Assembly (NCBI RefSeq): GCF_963675395.1
Contig: NZ_OY776223.1
Coordinates: forward strand, 2,852,001-2,916,000
DNA: 64,000 nucleotides
Reading direction: 5' to 3'
DNA from: an uncultured Vibrio sp.
GTDB taxonomy: Bacteria; Pseudomonadota; Gammaproteobacteria; Enterobacterales; Vibrionaceae
The notes under the pieces: generated by a model
Told to the model about the DNA's origin: nothing
The model's input: the letters and a program-made list of their open reading frames with translations, nothing else
Database searches by the model: none
Shown: piece by piece, positions 59,250-64,000 of the stretch
Layout: the number at the start of each line of letters is the position of its first letter
Numbering within the stretch: position 1 is the first letter of the stretch
Program-made: the position numbers and the translations under genes

Positions 59250-60623
59250 ATGTCTGATAAAATAACGCTACAGACCAAGGCTTCATACGGTCTTGGTGCA
59301 CTTGGTAAAGACTTTGCCTGTGCTCCTATCTATATCTTCTTAATGTTTTACTTTACTGATGTGGCAGGTTTGTCTGCAGCATTTGTTGGTACTATCTTTC
59401 TGGCGGCTCGTATCGTAGATGCAGTCACTGATCCGATGATGGGCGTGATTGTTGATAACACTCGCTCACGATTCGGTAAATTCCGCCCATGGATTGTGAT
59501 CGGCACGTTATTAAACGCGGTTGTGTTGGTTGGGCTTTTCAGTACTCACATGTTTGAAGGTACGGCACTGTACGTCTATGCCGCGGCGGCTTACATCTTG
59601 TGGGGGCTAACCTACACCATCATGGACATTCCTTATTGGTCCATGATTCCAGCGCTATCAAGCTCTCGCGAGGAGCGTGAGAAGTTAGTCGTTTGGCCGC
59701 GTTTATTCGCTAGCCTTGCTTGGTTCATCACTGGTACTTATGGCTTGCACATCGTGGGTAAGTTAGGCAACGGTAACCAAGGTGATGGTTTCTTTAACGT
59801 GGCAATGCTGATTGCGGTATTGTTTGTTATGAGTGCATTCCTGATTGCACGTAACGTAAAAGAGAGATCAGCACCTACAAACGCAAAAGCGGCAGAAAAA
59901 TTTAACTTCAAAGATGTGCTGGAAATCATTGGTAAAAACGACCAGCTAAAAGCACTTATCGGTACGGTTCTTTCGTTCCAAATCGCAAACCTTTTAGTTG
60001 GTGGCTTTGCAATTTACTACTTCTCTTACGCGTTGGGGGATGCTGAATTATTCCCTGTGTACATGATGGTAGCAGGTGTGGCTGAAGTTGCTGGTGTATT
60101 CTTATTTCCTCGTATAGCGGCGGCTCTTCCACGTAAAAACTTATGGCTAATCGCATGTGGTTTCCCTGTTATTTCTTGTGTACTACTGCTCGCTATGGGT
60201 TTTGTTGCTCCATCGAATGCGCTCATGATTGGTATGGCTGGTGCTGCGATTAAGTTTGGTGTGGGCATCGCAAACGCACTGCAAACGGTAATGCTGGCGG
60301 ACGTCGTTGACTATGGTGAGCACAAAACAGGTCGTCGTAGTGAAAGTGTTATTTTCTCGGTACAAACCATGCTTGTGAAATTCGCTGGTGCAGCTGGTGG
60401 CTTCATTGTCGGTGTCGGTCTGTCGATTGTTGGCTATGTACCAAACGTTGAACAATCAGAGAGCACGATTATGGGGCTTGAATTTATGATGATTGGTCTG
60501 CCTGCAATCATGATGATCATCAGTGGTATTATTTATCGACGTTACTACCGCTTACACGACGGTTTCAACAAAGAAGAACTCAAGTCAAATGAACAAGTTG
60601 AACCTGTTTCAGTAGAAGCTTAA
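59250..60623 (+). CDS. GPH-family sugar:cation symporter (MelB-like)
   Basis: This 457-residue inner-membrane symporter is of the glycoside-pentoside-hexuronide family with 12 predicted helices. The N-terminal YGLGALGKDFACAPIYIFLMFY and the helix II acidic motif RIVDAVTDPMMG fit the cation site of MelB-type carriers. The loop NTRSRFGKFRPWI follows. It likely imports melibiose, raffinose or lactose with Na+ or H+. The start at 59250 is chosen because AAGGA is six bases upstream. An ATG six bases earlier is in frame. It follows the alpha-galactosidase gene. Confidence 0.92.
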   Translation: MSDKITLQTKASYGLGALGKDFACAPIYIFLMFYFTDVAGLSAAFVGTIFLAARIVDAVTDPMMGVIVDNTRSRFGKFRPWIVIGTLLNAVVLVGLFSTHMFEGTALYVYAAAAYILWGLTYTIMDIPYWSMIPALSSSREEREKLVVWPRLFASLAWFITGTYGLHIVGKLGNGNQGDGFFNVAMLIAVLFVMSAFLIARNVKERSAPTNAKAAEKFNFKDVLEIIGKNDQLKALIGTVLSFQIANLLVGGFAIYYFSYALGDAELFPVYMMVAGVAEVAGVFLFPRIAAALPRKNLWLIACGFPVISCVLLLAMGFVAPSNALMIGMAGAAIKFGVGIANALQTVMLADVVDYGEHKTGRRSESVIFSVQTMLVKFAGAAGGFIVGVGLSIVGYVPNVEQSESTIMGLEFMMIGLPAIMMIISGIIYRRYYRLHDGFNKEELKSNEQVEPVSVEA

Positions 60624-60665
60624 TATTCTCCAAGTTCAGTACATTTGGCTACAAATTTAATCTAT

Positions 60666-60695
60666 AACGGGAGGCTCTTTAGCCTTCCGTTTCTT
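60666..60695 (+). terminator. Terminator after the symporter gene
   Basis: ACGGGAGGC and GCCTTCCGT form a stem around TCTTTA, followed by TTCTTT. Confidence 0.75.
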
Positions 60696-60778
60696 TAGAT
60701 ACATTAGCGGCAGAAAGCCAAAGTATACAGTTGTATCGCTATTTCAGTTTAACTTATGACACGCGCAATATATAAGCC

Positions 60779-61009
60779 ATGACTGAATCAACTATCAACT
60801 ACACAGACACTTCACTATTTACAGCGCAGGAGCAGGAAGTATTGTCTCATGCTACTGAAATCCTAAAGTTGAAACTGTTTGTTAGTGAGCAACCAGCTCT
60901 TATCTTGAGAGGTAGACTTTCAAAATCCCCACTGTCCGTCCTTCCATCTGCCCACCTGCGATGTTTACAATCTGATCTTTTAGTAATGATTACGAGTGTT
61001 TTTTCATAA
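60779..61009 (+). pseudogene. Probable RadC-like N-terminal fragment
   Basis: The first about 37 residues (MTESTINYTDTSLFTAQEQE, then LSHATEILKLKLF) resemble the start of RadC-like JAB-domain proteins found in mobile elements. The rest of the 76-residue frame does not resemble RadC, and the zinc-binding JAB domain is absent. It may be a truncated, frameshifted gene. This rests on remembered pattern only, so confidence is low. Confidence 0.4.
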
Positions 61010-61337
61010 TTGATATGAAGAAATGAACGTTCAGTTATGAAGCACATGAAGTCTTGTGCTACCTAGATTGAGTGGAATTACCAAGATAAATAAGTTTTTC
61101 AATTTATGAGAAGGTATAATCACATCCGAGATTTTGAAATGACTTTGAAGTTAACGGTAAGAATTCGCTGTTTTCGTGGCGAGTGCATGAGAAGAGCCAA
61201 AGCCTGCTTCTTTGCCGGACAGCTCGTTAACTTCGAAGCCTAAACCAAGCAATGAGATTTAAATGTGTCGCCACTTCATCGCCACTTAATGTTTTTGTTT
61301 GATTTAACTAAATGATTTTAAAGGTTTAATTATTAAA
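61010..61337. other. Gene-free stretch with a possible coding remnant
   Basis: No complete gene is seen. On the minus strand a frame ending at 61151 reads LGFEVNELSGKEAGFGSSHA and could be the tail of a lost gene. I cannot identify it. Confidence 0.3.
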
Positions 61338-61967
61338 GTGGATATAAAGCTTTACTACGTGCATGATCCTATGTGTAGTTGGTGTTGGGGATACAAACCA
61401 ACCATCGATAAACTGAAGCAGCAACTGCCGGGCGTGATTCAATTTGAGTATGTGGTGGGTGGGCTTGCACCAGATACAAATTTACCTATGCCACCAGAGA
61501 TGCAGCAAAAGCTTGAAGGGATTTGGCAACAGATTGAGCGTCAGTTAGGAACGAAGTTCAACTACGACTTTTGGAAATTGTGTACGCCAGTAAGAAGTAC
61601 TTACCAGTCTTGCCGAGCTGTGATTGCTGCGGGTTTCCAAGACAGCTATGAACAGATGTTGGAAGCGATTCAGCATGCTTATTATCTGCGAGCGCTACCA
61701 CCTCATGAAGAAGCGACGCATCTGCAATTAGCTAAAGAGATTGGCTTAAACGTACAGCAGTTTAAGAACGATATGGATGGCTCATTTTTAGAGGGGGTAT
61801 TCCAGGATCAGCTGAGTTTAGCCAGAAGCCTGGGGGTGAATTCGTACCCGAGTCTGGTTCTGCAAATCAATGACGCTTATTTCCCTATCGAAGTCGATTA
61901 CCTGTCGACCGAAACAACCTTGAAGGTGATTCGTGAGCGCATCATCGAGAATATGCCAGCACAATAA
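61338..61967 (+). CDS. DsbA-family (FrnE-like) thioredoxin-fold protein
   Basis: This is a 209-residue DsbA/FrnE-like protein with the active site CSWC at C13-C16 and the cis-proline region VNSYPSLVL near residue 172. It lacks a signal peptide, so it is probably cytoplasmic. Members include FrnE oxidoreductases and proteins linked to 2-hydroxychromene-2-carboxylate isomerases. The start is GTG at 61338. Its partner is unknown. It is convergent with the antiporter-like gene and shares a bidirectional terminator with it. Confidence 0.85.
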   Translation: MDIKLYYVHDPMCSWCWGYKPTIDKLKQQLPGVIQFEYVVGGLAPDTNLPMPPEMQQKLEGIWQQIERQLGTKFNYDFWKLCTPVRSTYQSCRAVIAAGFQDSYEQMLEAIQHAYYLRALPPHEEATHLQLAKEIGLNVQQFKNDMDGSFLEGVFQDQLSLARSLGVNSYPSLVLQINDAYFPIEVDYLSTETTLKVIRERIIENMPAQ

Positions 61968-61984
61968 TGTAGTGCTTAAATAAG

Positions 61985-62013
61985 CAAAAAACCGCTCAAT
62001 GAGCGGTTTTTTC
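61985..62013. terminator. Bidirectional terminator
   Basis: AAAAAACCGCTCA and TGAGCGGTTTTTT form a perfect palindrome between convergent genes, with T runs in both directions. Confidence 0.92.
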
Positions 62014-62053
62014 GTAACTAAGTGGTATCACTACTTCTTTCAAAGCAATGGTA

Positions 62054-63379
62054 CTAAAGTATCATTGCAGCAATCCAACCGAAGATGATCAGCGGGATGT
62101 TGTAGTGGATAAAGGTCGGTACTACGGTTTCCCAAATGTGTTCGTGCTGACCATCAGCATTCAGACCAGATGTCGGACCTAATGTAGAGTCTGAAGCCGG
62201 TGAACCAGCATCACCTAGTGCCGCTGCGGTACCCACTAGCGCGATGGTTGCCATTGGTGAAAAGCCAAACGCCAATGAAAGTGGCACATAGATGGTCGCG
62301 ATAATTGGGATGGTTGAGAATGATGAGCCAATCCCCATAGTCACCAGCAAGCCCACAACCAGCATAAGCAGCGCAGCCAGTGGTTTGTTGTCGCCAATGC
62401 TGGTTGAAAGCGATTGAACCAAGGTTTCTACGCCACCAGTTTGCTTCATTACTGCAGCAAAACCTGCGGCAGCGATCATGATGAAGCCAATCATTGCCAT
62501 CATGTGAACGCCTTTAGTGAAGACGTCGTGGGTTTCTTTCCATGCAATCACGCCACCAAACGTGAATACCATGAAACCAGCCAGAGCACCAATGATCATC
62601 GAGCCTGTGTACAGCTGAACACTCAACGCAGCCACAATACCGATTGCAGCGACAAGGATATGCTGCTTGTTGATCACATGGTTTGTTTCATGGACTACGG
62701 TTAACTCGGTTTCTTCATAGATACGAGGCTTACGGTAGCTCACAAAAATCGCAATGAACAAGCCAAACAACATGCCTGCACCAGGAAGCAACATCGCCGT
62801 TGGGACCTGGCTTGCAACAACGTTTTCCAGACCGTTGTCATGCAAATTCTTTAATAGAATGTTATTTAAGAAGATGCCGCCAAAACCAACAGGCAGAACC
62901 ATGTATGGCGTGATCAGACCGAAAGTCAGCACACAAGCGATCAGACGGCGATCCAATTTAAGCTTCGCAAATACGCCCAAAAGAGGAGGAATCAAAATTG
63001 GAATAAAGGCGATATGAACAGGGATAACGTTCTGAGAAGACATGGTGACGAGAATCAATGCCACCAATACTGCGTATTTTAGACCAGTCGTTGAGGCAGA
63101 GCTTTCTTTGCCATTAATACGCTTAATAACGTCTTTAGCTAATAGGTCAGTGATACCTGATTTCGAGATCGCAACGGCAAAGGTACCGAGCATCGCGTAG
63201 CTCAGAGCAATGGTTGCACCGCCACCAAGGCCGCTTTCAAAAGCTGCAACAGTATCGCCTAAGCTCATGCCAGCGACAAGGCCACCCACAATGGCACTGA
63301 ACGTGAGGGCGACTACCACGTTTACCCGCATCAACGCTAATACGAGCATGACGCAAACAGAAATAACAACAGGATTCAT
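62054..63379 (-). CDS. Na+/H+ antiporter-family membrane protein
   Basis: This 441-residue polytopic protein has about 11-12 hydrophobic helices and belongs to the Na+/H+ antiporter (NhaC-like/YuiF-type) family. Conserved stretches are [43 protein letters not shown] and [18 protein letters not shown]. Some relatives are thought to carry amino acids, so the substrate is uncertain. The gene precedes no obvious partner. It lies 21 bases downstream of rnt on the same strand, so they may be cotranscribed. Confidence 0.85.
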   Translation of the reverse strand: MNPVVISVCVMLVLALMRVNVVVALTFSAIVGGLVAGMSLGDTVAAFESGLGGGATIALSYAMLGTFAVAISKSGITDLLAKDVIKRINGKESSASTTGLKYAVLVALILVTMSSQNVIPVHIAFIPILIPPLLGVFAKLKLDRRLIACVLTFGLITPYMVLPVGFGGIFLNNILLKNLHDNGLENVVASQVPTAMLLPGAGMLFGLFIAIFVSYRKPRIYEETELTVVHETNHVINKQHILVAAIGIVAALSVQLYTGSMIIGALAGFMVFTFGGVIAWKETHDVFTKGVHMMAMIGFIMIAAAGFAAVMKQTGGVETLVQSLSTSIGDNKPLAALLMLVVGLLVTMGIGSSFSTIPIIATIYVPLSLAFGFSPMATIALVGTAAALGDAGSPASDSTLGPTSGLNADGQHEHIWETVVPTFIHYNIPLIIFGWIAAMIL

Positions 63380-63400
63380 ATTTTTTCCAATATATTGTGT

Positions 63401-64000
63401 TTACTTATTGTTGTCGTCAACAAGCGGCCAACCGCCAAGGGCCTTCCATTTGTTAACAATGCCACAGAATAACTCTGCAGTTTTTTGTGTATCGTAAAGT
63501 GCTGAATGCGCTTCACGGTTGTCGAATTCCATACCCGCCGTTTTACATGCTTTTGCCAGAACGGTTTGGCCGTAAGCAAGACCACTTAGTGCAGCAGTGT
63601 CAAAAGTGGCAAACGGATGGAAAGGAACTCGTTTTAGTTTGCAGCGTTCGTTCGCTGCATTCACAAAACCTAGGTCGAAAGCGGCATTATGCGCAACCAT
63701 AATCGCTCGTGAACAGTCTGCGGCTTTTTGCTCTTTACGGATAAGCTTATAAATTTCTTTTAACGCTTCTTGCTCAGACACAGCGCCGCGTAGCGGACTA
63801 AATGGGTCACGAATGCCATTGAATTCTAGCGCTTCTTTCTCCAAGTTCGCACCTTCAAACGGCTCAACATGAAAATGAATCGTCGAGGCCGGATGCAGGA
63901 CACCGTCTTCATCCATACGAAGGGTAACGGCGCATATTTCTAAAAGTGCATCAGTTTGAGCATTGAAACCCGCAGTCTCAACGTCAACAACCACTGGAAA
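63401..64000 (-). CDS. rnt: Ribonuclease T, 3' part only
   Basis: RNase T is a DEDD-family 3'-5' exonuclease that trims the 3' ends of tRNA and other stable RNAs. The gene runs off the right edge; about 199 codons are seen, and only the first about 20 residues should be missing. The Exo I motif is [10 protein letters not shown] and the Exo III motif is [10 protein letters not shown]. The Exo II region is [10 protein letters not shown]. In E. coli rnt lies close to grxD and sodB. Here it lies some 20 kb from them, with the galactoside block between. Confidence 0.95.
   Translation of the reverse strand, partial: FPVVVDVETAGFNAQTDALLEICAVTLRMDEDGVLHPASTIHFHVEPFEGANLEKEALEFNGIRDPFSPLRGAVSEQEALKEIYKLIRKEQKAADCSRAIMVAHNAAFDLGFVNAANERCKLKRVPFHPFATFDTAALSGLAYGQTVLAKACKTAGMEFDNREAHSALYDTQKTAELFCGIVNKWKALGGWPLVDDNNK

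Overview
The window looks like chromosome I of a Vibrio (Vibrionaceae). The protein sequences are Vibrio-like throughout. The gene order keeps blocks known from gammaproteobacteria: yeaD-gapA-msrB, yeaC, ansA-sppA, ydjA-topB, yejM-yejL-yejK, a MarC/ychE gene beside adhE, sodB-grxD and rnt. I cannot name the species from sequence alone. There are no rRNA genes, CRISPR arrays or prophages. One tRNA gene, tRNA-Ser(UGA), is present.

Layout. 1-9.3 kb: housekeeping genes (rlmA 5' part, yeaD, gapA, msrB, a DUF2989 lipoprotein, yeaC, ansA, sppA), interrupted by an IS1182-family element (3461-5053). 9.5-16 kb: fadH, ydjA, topB, a small conserved protein and a histone-deacetylase-fold enzyme. 16-20.8 kb: a polar amino-acid ABC importer, a PLP trans-sulfuration-type lyase and an Lrp/AsnC regulator, plausibly one sulfur amino-acid uptake and breakdown unit. 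20.8-25.3 kb: a damaged region holding a siderophore-type ABC ATPase, a permease stub cut by an IS91-family remnant, a TonB-C lipoprotein, a diguanylate cyclase and an integrase stub that ends beside tRNA-Ser. 25.4-37.5 kb: yejM/L/K, an orphan membrane HPt protein, a lipoprotein with a C-terminal membrane helix, an IS4-family element (31436-32868), nhaC, asd, a K+ channel and a MarC-family protein. 38-43.8 kb: adhE, a degenerate SDR, an unknown protein, sodB and grxD.

43.8-60.7 kb is a galactoside-utilisation block lying between grxD and rnt: galE-galT-galK-galM on the plus strand; a GalR-type regulator with a decayed second GalR remnant; a minus-strand operon of LamB-type porin, MalM-like lipoprotein and LacZ; and plus-strand GH36 alpha-galactosidase and GPH-family symporter. 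Seven LacI-family operator-like sites close to TGGNAACGTTTACA lie upstream of these units and suggest one GalR-centred regulon. The inferred flow is: galactosides cross the outer membrane by the porin and the inner membrane by the symporter, are cut by alpha- and beta-galactosidase, and galactose then enters the Leloir pathway. 60.7-64 kb: a RadC-like fragment, a DsbA-fold protein, a Na+/H+ antiporter-family protein and the 3' part of rnt.

Most notable: both complete insertion sequences sit inside intrinsic-terminator hairpins and carry their own terminator-like hairpins at their ends. No clearly new defence or biosynthetic system was found. The least understood genes are the HPt/lipoprotein pair (28.8-31.4 kb), the catalytic-residue-less SDR (41.0 kb) and the TonB-C lipoprotein (22.6 kb).
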